Origin: Catonia carolina
Taxonomy: Eukaryota > Arthropoda > Insecta > Hemiptera > Achilidae
Assembly: GCA_035578175.1 (NCBI GenBank)
Contig: JAQMRL010000003.1
Coordinates: 88,824,469-88,888,468 of the forward strand
Direction: 5' to 3'
DNA length: 64,000 bases
In this document: positions 11,690-22,367 of the stretch, piece after piece
Position numbering within the stretch: the first letter of the stretch is position 1
How the letters are laid out: the number at the start of each line of letters is the position of its first letter
Made by a program: the position numbers and the translations under genes
The notes under the pieces: generated by a model
What the model saw: only the letters and a program-made list of their open reading frames with translations
The model's database searches: none
What the model was told of the DNA's origin: nothing

Positions 11690-12150
11690 GTCTCAACTTC
11701 AAACTTGGTGACCTTTCATTAGTTAAAGAATTTGAGATCCTCATCTCTTCCGAGGTTGTCCAATACTATGTTGTCCGGTTCCCTTGTAAGTAAACACACA
11801 GAACAAATACCTCTGGTTGTTTGATCAGTCGGTTTACTCAATAAATGACTATACCACTCTTAACTGTATTTTGAATAGTTCGTATCACCCTTGGCACTTT
11901 AAGTTCATGTCTAATATCTTCATTTATTTTGTAGTACAGTAATCGACAGTTTGTTAAAGGTCTAAACAATATCACTCAGAAGTCTCTATTCCTGACATCT
12001 GATGAGCAGTTGGGGTTCAATACTCTGAACGATTCATTAAAACTGATAGTATCAAGGTGTAATAAAACTTTAAAATAGTCTTCTTCTGTACTTCACCGTC
12101 AAGCGTTTTCCTCATGTTGTATATAATTCTTTGAAATTTTCCCGATTTAA
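11690..12150 (-). pseudogene. LINE ORF2 C-terminal remnant
   Basis: Minus-strand reading gives RTLDGEVQKKTILKFYYTL, then SEYWTLTAHQMS in the next frame, IESSE-like residues, NEDIRHELKVPRVI and IQN-x-VKSG. This follows the insect LINE order T-x-x-K-F-Y-x-T-L-A-x-P-x-L-x-Y-G-S-E-x-W-T-L, then R-R-I-E-S-S-E-M-R-F-L-R, then N-E-D-I-R-H-E-L. The pieces lie in different frames with several stops, so the copy is old and dead. The RT core is absent. Confidence 0.7.
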
Positions 12151-12495
12151 TATCTGTATCTCGTGATTGTACATAATAGATCTACAGATTGTGAAAAATG
12201 TAATAATTACATTTTTAATTATTATTTATTTAATTATTAAATAAATTAAGAAAATTAAAATATTTAAAAAAATAAATCTTTCCACCATTACATGGTACCG
12301 ACCATTTGAACAGAATATTGCATAAAATGTTAAATACTGTTTACAATCTCGGCTTTATATCAATAAAGAAGTTTCTCTCACAAAAGATGTGTACTGTTGC
12401 TTGCGCTGCAAGTATTGTAAGTATACTCCAGTACTCATTTATTCACAATATCTGCATACTTTGCCGCGGTATCGGACCATAAATTACACGAGCCG

Positions 12496-12566
12496 CGATT
12501 CATTCTTGGCTCCTTTTTCCGTACCACCTCTTTTCTCATTCAGATCCTTCATATCTCTCTTGTTCG
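12496..12566. repeat. Dispersed ~70-bp repeat, copy 2
   Basis: Same orientation and order of motifs as 9930-9998 (ATTCATTCTTGGCTCC ... CACCTCTTTTCTCATT ... GATCCTTCATATCTCT). The flanks do not extend the match far. Confidence 0.6.
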
Positions 12567-12569
12567 ACT

Positions 12570-13598
12570 CCGGAATGTTTTTCTAAGTAAGAGTGAAGAA
12601 GGCATTCTGAAACTCATTCTCATTTTCACAACCCTTTCCTAGTTGAACACGCTTTTCTGTGGGTAGGGCTTGTTGTACAGTATCTTGCTTTCAAACAATA
12701 TATTTGTCTTACTCCTTCTTTTTCAATCCGTCTCACTCTCCACTTTACTTCTCTTTTATTTGCCGTCCTGAAATACGAGTACTATATATCTGAAGATTTT
12801 TATTTTTTGTAATATTTAAAACCTCCGACTTAAAAGTAAATTTGTTCCACCTACTTTCATAATTTATCATACGAAACATGTTCACTTCAAAATACACTAA
12901 AATTTTATACAAAATACTGGTGCTACATTCGTTTCCGTGCAAATGAATATGCGGATCCACCTACTATACTGAACATAACAGAGTTTTTATAAAAAAATAT
13001 ATAAAAAATTTAATTAAAGAAAATTAAAATTCATTAATTTATAATTTTAATCTTAATCTATTTCATAATAAATTTTATTTATGCAAAATTTTTTTAACGT
13101 ATTTTCATTTAAAATTTCTTTTATTTATTCTTTATAATCTGTGTCCCTGTGCACCATTCTGGGGTTCTTAAGTACATTAAAAAGAATTTTTCTATAGTTT
13201 TTTTCTATTTTCTGACAACATCTTTCGTCTTCTTCCGTAGTTTTTTCTCCCTATTAAACATAAATTATTATGCTCTGATTCATATTTTAATATTTTTAAT
13301 TTTTTATGTAAAATTTCATTTAACTTACTTTTAATACTATCATTAAAGAAATCCCTAGTTTTTTCTCCATTTCACCAGAGTTACTTTAACCAGTTATTTA
13401 CTATAAATTAAATAATATTTTAAATTTAATGTACTTAAGTAAATTACTTTATTATGTTTACGTTTTCAGTATATACAAAGTGTTATAACCATTTTGGTCG
13501 TTCCAATTCTATTTTAAAACTTGAATTGGGTCGGCTACGTGGTTATGAATAAACAAAATTTCTGAACCATTTAAAAGGCGTGATGATGAGGTCCTAGT
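12570..13598. other. AT-rich sequence, no gene seen
   Basis: Only short chance frames; nothing recognised on either strand. Confidence 0.5.
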
Positions 13599-13599
13599 A

Positions 13600-13960
13600 G
13601 CAAATTATTCTTCACGAGGTGTTATGAGAAACAAGGTAATCGGGGACAAAACAAAGGTAACTGCTGTCATGGGACGTATTGCGAGACTCAAGTGGAGATG
13701 GGTCGGATACATGGCAAGGCAAAGCGTTGACAGATTAGTATGAAGAATAATCCAATGGAAACTTCATGAAATCAACAGAAGTGTTGGAAGACATCAGCTA
13801 AGATGGGCGGTTGATAACAGAGGAGCGGTTAAGAAAGGATGAATCAGAATTGGTGACAACATGGAAAAGTGGAGGACAAGGCAAAGAAAAATAAGAAGAA
13901 ATGGGAGGACTAGGATGAGGAAAAGGAAAAGAAGGAGGAAGAGAGGGAGTGAATAAAGGA
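13600..13960 (+). pseudogene. LINE ORF2 C-terminal remnant (RLKWRW type)
   Basis: The plus-strand frame reads KVTAVMGRIARLKWRWVGYM, ARQSVDRLV, a stop, then IIQWKLHEINRSVGRHQLRW and AVDN. This matches the LINE C-terminal pattern R-I-x-R-L-K-W-R-W-A-G-H-V-A-R-x-x-D-x-R ... L-x-W-x-P-x-x-x-x-R-S-x-G-R-P-x-x-R-W-x-D-D. The GHVAR motif is degraded and one stop follows VDRLV. No RT core precedes it. It runs directly into the polypurine tract. Confidence 0.75.
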
Positions 13961-14030
13961 GATGGAGAAGATCGTGAACGAAAAGGAGAAGAAGAAGAGT
14001 AAGAAGAAGAGTAAGAAGGAGGAGCAGAAA
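13895..14030 (+). repeat. Polypurine (GA-rich) tract
   Basis: About 135 bases are almost pure A and G, with GAAGAAGA and GGAGGA units and only a few pyrimidine breaks. The complement encodes the two L/S-rich frames at 13794-14084, which are low-complexity artefacts. Such mirror-like purine runs can form triplex DNA. It may be the expanded tail of the LINE at 13600-13960. Confidence 0.8.
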
Positions 14031-14039
14031 ACGATTTAG

Positions 14040-14985
14040 ACCAACAACGCAATAAATATAAACAATTCTTCTCTCTATTTTCACAGAGTTTTAAAGTTAT
14101 CTTCGTTTATAAAACAAAAATTTAAAACCATTTTGGGTGCATAAAATATCCTCCAAACCTTTTAATATGTCAAAATACAAACGTGTTAATTAAAGTTTTT
14201 AAAGACAATTTCTGATCCATATTTTTATGCTAAACTTAAAAAACTAATTTATCCTTATATCTGAAGTGACAATATGGTTCTAAAAATGACTAAAATGTTA
14301 AAAATACTTACATCTAAGGCTCTAAGAACCATTCATTTATTCTCGTTAACAAGGTCAAGCGCGTTGTACAAGTTAAGCCTTATAACTAAAGTAGTAGGTA
14401 GTTGTTGACAGCATGTACTTGAGAAAGTAAAATTACTTTTTTTAATAAAAAAAAAACTACAGGATTCGTGATGATAAATTCTGAATGAACATTGAAGGAG
14501 TTCCGTACGTAGCTGTAGACTTGGTTTACGAGTTGTAGGATAGGTCAGATGACTATTCCAAAGGGGATGTTTTGATGGAGATAGGCAAGCAGAAAGAAGG
14601 GGTATTATATCCCTCACTGACATTCTAGTATCCTCAAAAACTCAACAAGGATAAAGACGATGTAATTTAATAGAAGAAAAGAGAAAGGATGCCTGTGAGA
14701 GTTACAATAGCAAAAGACTACCAAGATGAAGAATAAGAATAGACTTCTCCCGATATCTTTCTTGAGAACATCTGCTGCCCAACTCTTTCGAACATCTTTC
14801 TTGTTCTATATCTTTACGCACTACATTACTTCCCCTATCAATCTCTTCTTCTTTCTTTCAGTCAATCTTTTCCTTTTCCATTTAATTATATTAAATTACA
14901 ATATAAACCCAGTAAATTATACAACTTATAAACTGGCTTGTTATTTTAGATTCATTTATAAACTTTATTTATTTTTACATAATTA
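14040..14985. other. No recognisable feature
   Basis: The 14330-14720 part is somewhat richer in G+C than the flanks and might be another decayed LINE 3' end, but I found no motif that supports this. Confidence 0.4.
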
Positions 14986-14991
14986 ACGATT

Positions 14992-15747
14992 ACAGAGTGA
15001 TTAGTTAAAAAGTACACTGTTATTTTATAAAATTAGTTTTATTCGTGTTTGTTATTTGTATATTGACTTAATACCAACTCACTTACAAAACAGTGGTAAC
15101 CATTTTGTTCCAGACACTTATTCATACGTTTAACCATGGACCTACTGATGGTTTTGTATATGCAAGGCGTAACTGTTTGTATTGCAGAAGCAATGTTCGT
15201 CTTAAGTTTTCCTAGGTTATGAGGATTGTTTGGATAAACATTTTCGTTTGGAAAACCCCATAAATCGAAATTCAATCTGGAGAAGTCTGGGGATTGTGGT
15301 GGCTACAGACCTCTAGAAATGATCTTTTCTTCGAAAACCCATGAAGAAACTCCATTGTAGAGTGAGCAGAATGGCTGGTAATATTATCCTGTTATAAGCA
15401 ACAGTTCTTTTCATCCTCTTTTAACAGCGTTATAAAATGCATAAGTCTCTTGATAACGTTCAGAAATTACAGTCTCATCGAAAAAGATTGGCTCGTGACA
15501 CAGCGCACCACACAACTAACTTTCTTCTGTTGAAAAACGCATATTGACCAAACACTGTTCAAACAACTAACCTTGCACCAATAGATGTAACCAACTACTG
15601 AGACAGTTACAATCTATTTTAAAAGTCTTTGTCGTGCATACTAACTGTACGGCACTCTCGTTCAAATGAAATACTCCCGCTACAACAATTTCGGATGTAA
15701 ATATTTACAAAAAAAGTACGGGTGTACTTTTAAACTGATCACTCTGT
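14992..15747 (-). mobile_element. DUF4817-type Tc1/mariner-like element, internally deleted
   Basis: The ends are inverted: ACAGAGTGATTAGTTAAAAA (14992 on) against ACAGAGTGATCAGTTTAAAA on the minus strand from 15747. The 756-bp body carries only the C-terminal half of the transposase (15039-15570), so the N-terminal helix-turn-helix part has been lost. A TA target duplication is expected for this superfamily. The left flank has TA, the right is mutated to TT. A separate copy with the N-terminal half sits at 16330-17003. Confidence 0.7.
15039..15570 (-). pseudogene. C-terminal half of a DUF4817-type transposase
   Basis: Minus-strand reading from about 15550 gives VVWCAVSRANLF, then ETVISERYQETYAFYNAVKR, a broken catalytic segment (SHSAHSTMEFL), PPQSPDFSRLNFDLWGFPNE and NVYPNN ... 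MNKCLEQNGYH. This follows the IS630/Tc1-like order: VWCA-S; F-E-x-T-V-x-x-x-R-Y; DGATAHxA; WPPRSPDLxPxDFxLWG; C-terminal helix with C-I-E-N-N-G. The pieces are in several frames with stops, and the residues around the second catalytic aspartate are altered. The last 78 residues (15039-15275) remain open. Not functional. Confidence 0.75.
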
Positions 15748-15763
15748 TTATTAAATTTTTAAT

Positions 15764-16060
15764 TTGGAGTCTGTAAGTAAAAACTATAATATAATTTTAT
15801 TAAAAATCAGGCGTTTTCAATCAAAATTCCTGATACTGATCACTGAAGCCTCATGGTATAAAACCTATGAAATATTACCAAACGATCTAAACCTGCTCTT
15901 CATTAAAGAAGAAATTAAACAACGCATTGAGGAACATTTAAAAAAGAGCATCAAAATTATTTCGCAATAAATTTACTCGACTACAGCTAAAATACTCACG
16001 AACTCAATGTTTTAAAAGATTGGATTGACCTTTACGATTTCGCCATAGAATTGATAGCAA
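15764..16060 (+). pseudogene. Jockey-like LINE ORF2 C-terminal remnant
   Basis: The 68-residue frame includes LKIRRFQSKFLILITEASWY, then YEILPNDLN and KEEIKQRIEEHLK. Jockey ORF2 ends with L-Q-R-F-Q-S-K-x-L-R-x-I-x-x-A-P-W-Y-V-x-N-x-x-I-H-x-D-L-x-I-P-x-V-x-x-E-I-x. Here APWYV has become ASWYK. After the stop, LKDWIDLYDFA resembles the L-K-R-x-x-P-x-D-L end of the protein. The fragment starts 17 bp from the terminus of the 14992-15747 element and separates the two transposase halves. Confidence 0.75.
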
Positions 16061-16329
16061 GTAAAATTGATCGTGTACTGTGAGCTCACTTAAAAACTTT
16101 GTGAACTGAACGTTAAGACTTATCATTTGATTTTTGACCATTGTTGGGTACATCAATATTGCCTCACCACTTGGGCAAAATCGTAGAATAAGTGAGTTCA
16201 AAATAATAAATGTAAATAATAATTATAATAATCTTTATTCCACATTTTATAATACGACATAAAGGCAAAATACACGAATCAGTATGCAAATGTAACCTAA
16301 CTAAAATTACACAAATGTAACTTAAATTA

Positions 16330-17003
16330 AACATACCGCGTCCTTGTATAGTACATTACACTGTGTTAAAAACTTCGATTCCGTTATCATTTACAAAAGA
16401 CCTAAACCAACGGCAATATTGCAATCGCTTATTTAAATCTGGAGGCTGAAGCTCTTGGACTAATCGTACGCAATACGAATACAATTTAAATTTTTAGCAG
16501 CTTTCGGAACACTCGAATATGACAAACCAACTTGCGAGGAAAGTTTTCGTAAACTTTTCGGTGGAGAATTAAGAAATCTTGTTTTCACATTCTCTAAAAC
16601 GTCATCTGTCAAGAGAGTTGGTCGTCCACTGCGTTTTCTGTCGCAAACACTACCTGTCTCTCGAAATCGGTTTGTTATCCTAGAAATTGAAAATTTTTCT
16701 GGTGGAAAAACATCAAAAAATTTAATTTGAAATTGTTCTTTTACATTTGCGTACAATTTCGTAGGAAAATATTTTTCAAGAATGAAAACCTGTTGCTCTA
16801 CGGTAAAAGACATTCTGATCGTAACACCACCGGAAACGGTACAACATTTTACACAGCTCAAGGAGAATCAACTCACCCTACCGTATCTATACCGGTTGAG
16901 TAGAGCTACCAACTTCGTGTCACAAAACAAAATTTCCCTTTCTTAGAAAAAAGTTACCAGAGATTAATAATTGGGTAACAGAACTAAAATATCACTCTGT
17001 ATA
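16330..17003 (-). mobile_element. DUF4817-type element, 5' half only
   Basis: On the minus strand the end at about 17003 reads TACAGAGTGATATTTTAG, similar to the termini of the 14992-15747 element. It is followed by a leader and the N-terminal transposase frame (16813 downward). Similarity stops near 16330 after VQELQPPDLNKRLQYCRWF and FVNDNGIEVFNT in a shifted frame. No second terminus is visible. The element is truncated, or it continued into the copy at 15 kb before the Jockey piece came between them. Confidence 0.65.
16460..16813 (-). pseudogene. N-terminal DNA-binding part of a DUF4817-type transposase
   Basis: Starting at the methionine complementary to 16811-16813, the frame reads MSFTVEQQVFILEKYF ... 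FPPEKFSISRITNRFRETGS ... KRSGRPTLLTDDVLENVKTR ... SLRKLSSQVGLSYSSV. This is the insect DUF4817 helix-turn-helix arrangement found at the N-terminus of mariner-like transposases: a first HTH, the GRP linker, then a second HTH. A frameshift near 16480 moves the protein into another frame (VQELQPPDLNKRLQYCRWF), so the annotated stop is not the original end. The catalytic domain is missing here. Upstream residues in the open frame are leader sequence. Confidence 0.85.
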
Positions 17004-17009
17004 ATAGAT

Positions 17010-17610
17010 TGTTTTTCGCTTTATCAACTTTTCTTCAACTAATATTATTTATGCTCATATTTATTTTTTCATTATTTATTTAATTACTTCATTAACCACA
17101 TGTCGTTTTTTGTGTAATTAATTAGTGTGCTATCAGTTCTCAATTTATTACAGTACACAAGAACATTTCAATTTATATTAAAAATATCGTCGCGTCAACA
17201 ATGGCTAGCCTTCGTCCCAAATACCATCATCAGAAATTATATTTATTGTTTCACCTCACTAATATCTCGTGTCCGGAAAGTGTTTTCTGGTAAAATTAAC
17301 TATTTACAGAACATTCCGAAAGTTTATTGCCAATTAAACCGTTATAAAATATTACAAGTAAATGCATTTACTCAGTTATAATTTGCACTCCATTTAACAA
17401 TATAATGAAATCAAATCACTTTAATTGTGTTTATAAGTGTTTTAATGTAAATTTTACTAGATTTAAACTATGTTATTGAGTAAAACTCTACATGGTAGGC
17501 CTATTACTGTACCATACAATTTAAAACTAGTCATTACACATTCAGGGTTAATTATCATTACTGAATCATATTCATCTTCATAATATTTTTTGTACACATT
17601 ACAAACAATA
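17010..17610. other. AT-rich sequence, no gene seen
   Basis: Nothing recognisable apart from chance frames. Confidence 0.5.
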
Positions 17611-17615
17611 ACTTA

Positions 17616-18028
17616 CTGCTTGAGTCCCAGCTCCGTGTAGTTGCGGGGTGAAGGGTACCGGTGAGGTATATTGAATGAGTGACGCATGCTGGGAGAACAA
17701 TTGTTGTACAACTCTGAAAACATTCTTTTTCAAATTTTCTGTATTTAACATATTTGTTTGTATTTATTACTATTATTTATTTACATGATTTGATATAAAA
17801 TGGTAAGTTAAATATTATGAATATTATGAAGTTAATAACCCGATAGGTATTTCTTAAATTAATGCACCGGATGATAAGAATATGTTTTTAGTCTAGTTAG
17901 TACACGCTACCACTACAATTGCAGCAGCTGTGAAGCACTACTAATTCATTCGTACACTCATTCATTCTCCCACTACTATAACAACGCACTGCATTCCTCC
18001 CAACTACACGGAGCTGGGACTCAAGCAG
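17616..18028. mobile_element. 413-bp MITE with perfect 28-bp terminal inverted repeats
   Basis: Bases 17616-17643 (starting CTGCTTGAGTCCCAGC) and 18001-18028 are exact reverse complements over 28 bp. Each end is flanked by TA (17614-17615 and 18029-18030), which fits a TA target duplication as made by Tc1/mariner-type transposases. The interior has no coding capacity. The unmutated termini mean this is one of the youngest insertions in the window. Confidence 0.9.
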
Positions 18029-18094
18029 TAAATTATTCTATTTGCTTTGTTTTGGAAGCAAAATTAGTTCCAATTATAAAAATTACCCACTGGG

Positions 18095-18505
18095 TTGGTT
18101 TGGTTTAAAGGTAAAGTCGTCGCCGCGAGTCAGATGTTCAACAGCTGATATTCGGAGACGAAGGTTGCTGGTTCAAATCCTATTTTTTTTAACGTATGAA
18201 AATATGCTGTGCCTGAATGGTATTCGAACCCAAGACCGCATGATGAGAGGCGAGCACGTTACCAACTACGCAAATGCGGCCGGCGTTTAAATTCTAGTAA
18301 AAATAGTTACTTTTATACGGATTTGAATACTAGTAGTGGTTACCGGTGTACTTTGATGGTTGGGGTTTAATTAATCATTTCTCTCAGAAATGGTCGGCCT
18401 GGGTCTGTACAAGACTACATTTCATTTACACATCATACACATCATCCTCATATCATTGGGTCATGGGATTGCTTATTGTTCTAAATTGAACAGATTGCAA
18501 TTTAC
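18095..18505 (+). repeat. SINE2 (tRNA-derived), interrupted copy
   Basis: AAAGTCGTCGCCGCGAGTC, CAACAGCTGAT, GGAGACGAAGGTT and GGTTCAAATCC form the tRNA-derived head. GGTTCAAATCC fits the Pol III B box. After an interruption the body resumes with AGTTACTTTTATACGGATTT, GGTTACCGGTGTACTTTGAT and ends near GAACAGATTGCAA. The same head, body and tail order is present in reverse at 26675-26961, 47306-47547 and 47631-47838. Confidence 0.85.
18190..18300 (-). repeat. Second tRNA-derived SINE nested in SINE2
   Basis: On the minus strand the piece starts GCCGGCCGCATTTGCGTAGT, then TTGGTAACGTGCTC, with GGGTTCGAATACC as the B box and a tail running into T-rich sequence. It sits exactly between the head and the body of SINE2, so it inserted later. 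The anticodon arm does not pair well, so it is not a tRNA gene. Confidence 0.8.
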
Positions 18506-18509
18506 ACAA

Positions 18510-19915
18510 ATTAGAAATACCAAAAGTATAAAAATTTTGATTTTAATTTTGGTATTCACTTAACTGGTTAAGTGAAATATCTTCTCAACGATGTTTAAAA
18601 TACTAAATATTAAGTACTTTAGTAACCAGTAGATTTAAATAGTTTTCTAAATTATTATTGCAATTTTGACTGATTCTTTTAACTTCGTTATTCATTATAT
18701 ATACTGGAAGGTTCTTATGTTTTCAAGGTTATCGCAAGATTCTTATAATTTTGAAATCACGTAGCATTTAAAATAGCTTTCAATACTTTATTCTTGAAAC
18801 TTTTAGATAATACGAATGTTAATTTTACTAATATTACCCAAAAATTGGATACCGCACACCCAGACTACATTTAAAATGTATTTATTCAGTTTTTCAGTGT
18901 ATTCCATCAGTCCTCCATTATGTTTCTAATATTATGTTTTCTACTACTTCTTTATATTCTATATTTATTTTCAATTACTTTGAATTGTTGCCACAATTAA
19001 ATTTAGCACACTACGAGACAATATAATAATATTTCCTTCTCATTTGGTATCTATCATCGTCTTTTAACGTCCACATTTTATCAATCCGTTCCTTTAGTGT
19101 CAATTTTACTGTTTATTCTTTCTGGTTTTTTAATGTTTCTATTATTTTAAATAACTAACACAATTGTGTTTTACTCTCTTTCTTTTTAGCTTTATTATAC
19201 TTCTCTTTATCTCTTTTCTTTTTTAACTTTTATACGCTGCATTAGTTTCATTTTTATTTTATTTTCCATTTATTTTCATTATCTTTTAATAACGCTCTTT
19301 ATGTTTATGATAACTTTTTTTAGATAACTCCTCGATGATTTTTCGTTTTTGTTAATAATAATTTATTTTCTTTAATAACAAATTGTTAAATAACGCGTAA
19401 ACTAATTAACGACTAATGCTTTTGCCAAGGTAGACTATTATTTAATTTGTATAATTTTTACTAACACGTAATTAAAAATGGAAAAAAATTGCCTTCACAT
19501 TCTGTTGCTTTGATAATCAGTTTAAAAAATAGCCAAACATATGTTGCACCCAACAAAGACCAAGTTGTCAAAAATTCAATTAATAATAAGCAGGTCTGAA
19601 AATCACAAAAAGGAAGTGGTGGTTTACTACGGATTTGCATCGATAATAAAATATTCTTGTTTTATGATAACGTATTTTATTTAAAATTATGATCCAAGAT
19701 TGTCTTTTGGAAATTATTTTTACGTCACATGGAACATTATAATCACTTAAAATAAGTCTGATGAGTTTTACGTTTCAGTCGTCTCGTGTAATTTTTGTTT
19801 CTAATATAACTAATCCGATTATTAATTGTAGAACATTATTTTTGTACGTTTTCTAACTAATTTCAAGATCATGTGTGTAGTCCATTTCGTAAAATGTTAA
19901 AAGCAAATTCCTTCC
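18510..19915. other. AT-rich sequence, no gene seen
   Basis: Nothing recognised on either strand. Confidence 0.5.
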
Positions 19916-19919
19916 TATT

Positions 19920-20065
19920 TGCCAGTACATCCTTTTGAACCTGTTTTAAAGTTCTCTTATCTACTTTCTTATGTTAGGCTTCCAGTTAAACCACCTATCC
20001 AGGTGCATACCAAGCTGTTTGAGTTCATCAACTTTTGGAAGATTGACGTTTTCAAGATTAGAAAC
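19920..20065 (-). pseudogene. Short Jockey-like RT C-terminal remnant
   Basis: The minus-strand frame gives NLENVNLPKVDELKQLGMHL, then DRWFNWKPNIRK, a stop, and IRELNRFKRMYW. This is the Jockey segment V-K-Y-L-G-I-x-L-D-x-x-L-x-W-x-x-H-I, where Y has become Q. Only about 145 bp survive. Confidence 0.7.
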
Positions 20066-20459
20066 AAAGATTGAAAATAAAGATTGAAGCTTAGACAATT
20101 TTCGTCTGGAAAAATAGCTGTTATATTATATATAGCTGTTATATAACGTTATATTTTCAGTTCCGTTCAGATTATAGGTCCAAACGGAATTGAACGAAGG
20201 TGAAAGAATAGTTTCTTGTGAAATTTAAGATATGTTGTGAAAATCTGAAAATTAACGTTACATGCATATTCATGAATGAGAAAGTGAATTGGTAAAAAAA
20301 TTTCGGGAGTAAATTATTTAAAAATTAGTATATATAAATAGAAGTTTAACACCGTATTTAGAATTATAGAATTGGATGTTCATTCTACAACGAAATTAAA
20401 TTAAACGAAACAGTTTGTTACATGTAATTAAATTTCCGTATATCGTGAAATAAGTTAGT

Positions 20460-20900
20460 TTAACATTACATGCCTGTGTAACGAATGCATGGGGTTGTAT
20501 TGCGTTTTAGTTGTGGGCCGGTCGGAACACAGCATGGAATATTATATGGATAGTGTAACACTGAAGCGTATTCTATACGCAAGAGGGCTGTTCACGTTAC
20601 ATTCCCAGGATGCAGCTTGGCAGAGTACCTAATCTACATTTTGTAGCCATTACACGCCACGAATAATTTTGTCTGTGGAGCTGAACAGACGTACCAGTCA
20701 ACATACAGTAGAAAAGGGGGTGTTGGGAGGTGATGGTGTGTGGTTTTCGGGTCGAGAGGGTGCAACAGAAGACCGGGGCAGAGGAAGAGTGAAGAGTGTT
20801 ACTGGTCAGGGGTAGAGAAGAGCCACTGACCTTCTTTATATTTGATTCATGACTCGCGCGGCCCGTTAATCTCAATGGTGAAGAGGAATAAGCAGGAGCA
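20460..20900. other. GC-richer island of unknown origin
   Basis: This stretch has clearly more G+C than its surroundings, with GGGGGTGTTGGGAGGTGATG and CGACCC-type runs, and a 92-codon frame on the minus strand (20597-20875) without recognisable motifs. It may be a retroelement fragment or the promoter/exon region of an unidentified gene. I cannot decide between these. Confidence 0.35.
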
Positions 20901-21840
20901 AAGCGCTATAACATTTCATATAACAATGAGTGCATTAATTATAAACAACTGTTGTGTAAATATTGGTTAAGAACATTATTAATTTCAGATTATCACGTTA
21001 TTGATATCAATCATTCATTTATCTCAATTGCTGTATTTTGAAACAATCAAATAAATTTTAAACGTACCACGGTTTATCAATTACAATACATTTATATTGA
21101 AATTCAATAAATATAAACTAAATCTTTATTATTAATTTTATTAATAATACAAATATAGTTTTTAAAATTTATACTAAATAAAATATATTTTCCATCTAAT
21201 CAGATAATGTAATGAAAATTAAGGTAATCCTCTAAAATAATTATAATAAAATATTATACAATTATTTAAAATATAATCCTGTGTATAAAATTTGAAAAGT
21301 TTTAATCTGTTATGAACTAAATTATTTTATTCGTTAACTGTTAATTAATTAATTCACGAATAATTATGGATTACTAAATAGATTTGATTCTGTATTATCT
21401 GAAAATGAATTAAACGTTAGCGACTGTTTTTTCAAAAATTGAAATATTGTAATAACTTTTATCTTTATTTATTTTAATTTAATTTAATTTTATTTATTTA
21501 TTTTTTTCCTCATTTTTCTTACAAAAAAATATCATTACAAACTAAAATAAATGTTATTTTCTTTAATTATACTTTGAAAATCTAGAAACTATTTATTTTA
21601 ATTCGTAGTGGGGAAATTAATCTACCCAATTATGGTTTCCCATGTTCAAGGGTAGATCAATTCAGTGCTTCTTTGTTTATTAACTACTGCAACTACTACG
21701 GTAATCTATTGACAGTAATTAACAATACGTAATAACGTTAACGGTAATTAAATCTAGAAAGTCGTTAAGGTTAAAGTGTAATTCTTTTTGTCTTTATTTT
21801 TTATTACGGTTTTGTGCAAAGAGGTGCACATTTCCATGTA
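20900..21840. other. AT-rich sequence, no gene seen
   Basis: Nothing recognised on either strand. Confidence 0.5.
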
Positions 21841-21858
21841 TGATATTTCTTTTAACAG

Positions 21859-21924
21859 ATAGTGAGGAATCGTACTTCCAGGAAAAGAAGTGCCCTATGG
21901 TACATTCTCCTTACAGAACAAAGG
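21859..21924 (+). CDS. Possible 66-bp internal exon
   Basis: The segment is preceded by a pyrimidine-rich acceptor (TTTCTTTTAACAG) and followed by a good donor (AAAGG then GTAAGA). Two frames stay open through it: phase 1, giving SEESYFQEKKCPMVHSPYRT, and phase 0, giving IVRNRTSRKRSALWYILL.... The length is an exact multiple of three. I recognise neither peptide. No neighbouring exon with matching phase was found, so this rests only on splice-site appearance. Confidence 0.15.
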
Positions 21925-22340
21925 GTAAGATCAAAAGGTCTCTGGTCCATTTTCGCTTTAAATGTCGTACAGTTGGGAAGTTCCTAGTAGCTGGTGTTCA
22001 CGGGATAGTTGGTTGGGGTGGTCATCTAGTCGTTCGCGAAAAGTAATTCATAAGTATTTTCCTATGATGGTTATAAAACGTGTCGTTTTTGTTGTAAATC
22101 GAGTAAGTATTATTTAATGATGAAATTATATTTTGATGTTTGAGATTGCTATTTGACAGGAAAATATTTGTTTAACTATATGTGTATTACTATTGACAAT
22201 CGTAATACGTATTACTTTCTCTTGCCCTATATAAATTTGTAGGGAAGATAAGTATTGTTTTAATGTCGATTACTCCAAATTGAGTTTTAACTAGAAATAA
22301 ACGATTTCAGACCCCCTAAACCCAAAAAGATGTATTCAGC

Positions 22341-22367
22341 TGTCTGTGTGTGTGTGTGTGTGTGTGT
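22341..22367. repeat. (GT)n microsatellite inside F3
   Basis: A pure TG/GT run within the F3 copy. The same position in other F3 copies also carries GT or CA runs of different length, so the repeat is an inherited, variable part of the element. Confidence 0.9.

Noticed and set aside
13794..14084. Leucine/serine-rich minus-strand frames
   Set aside because: They are the complement of the polypurine tract and are low-complexity artefacts.
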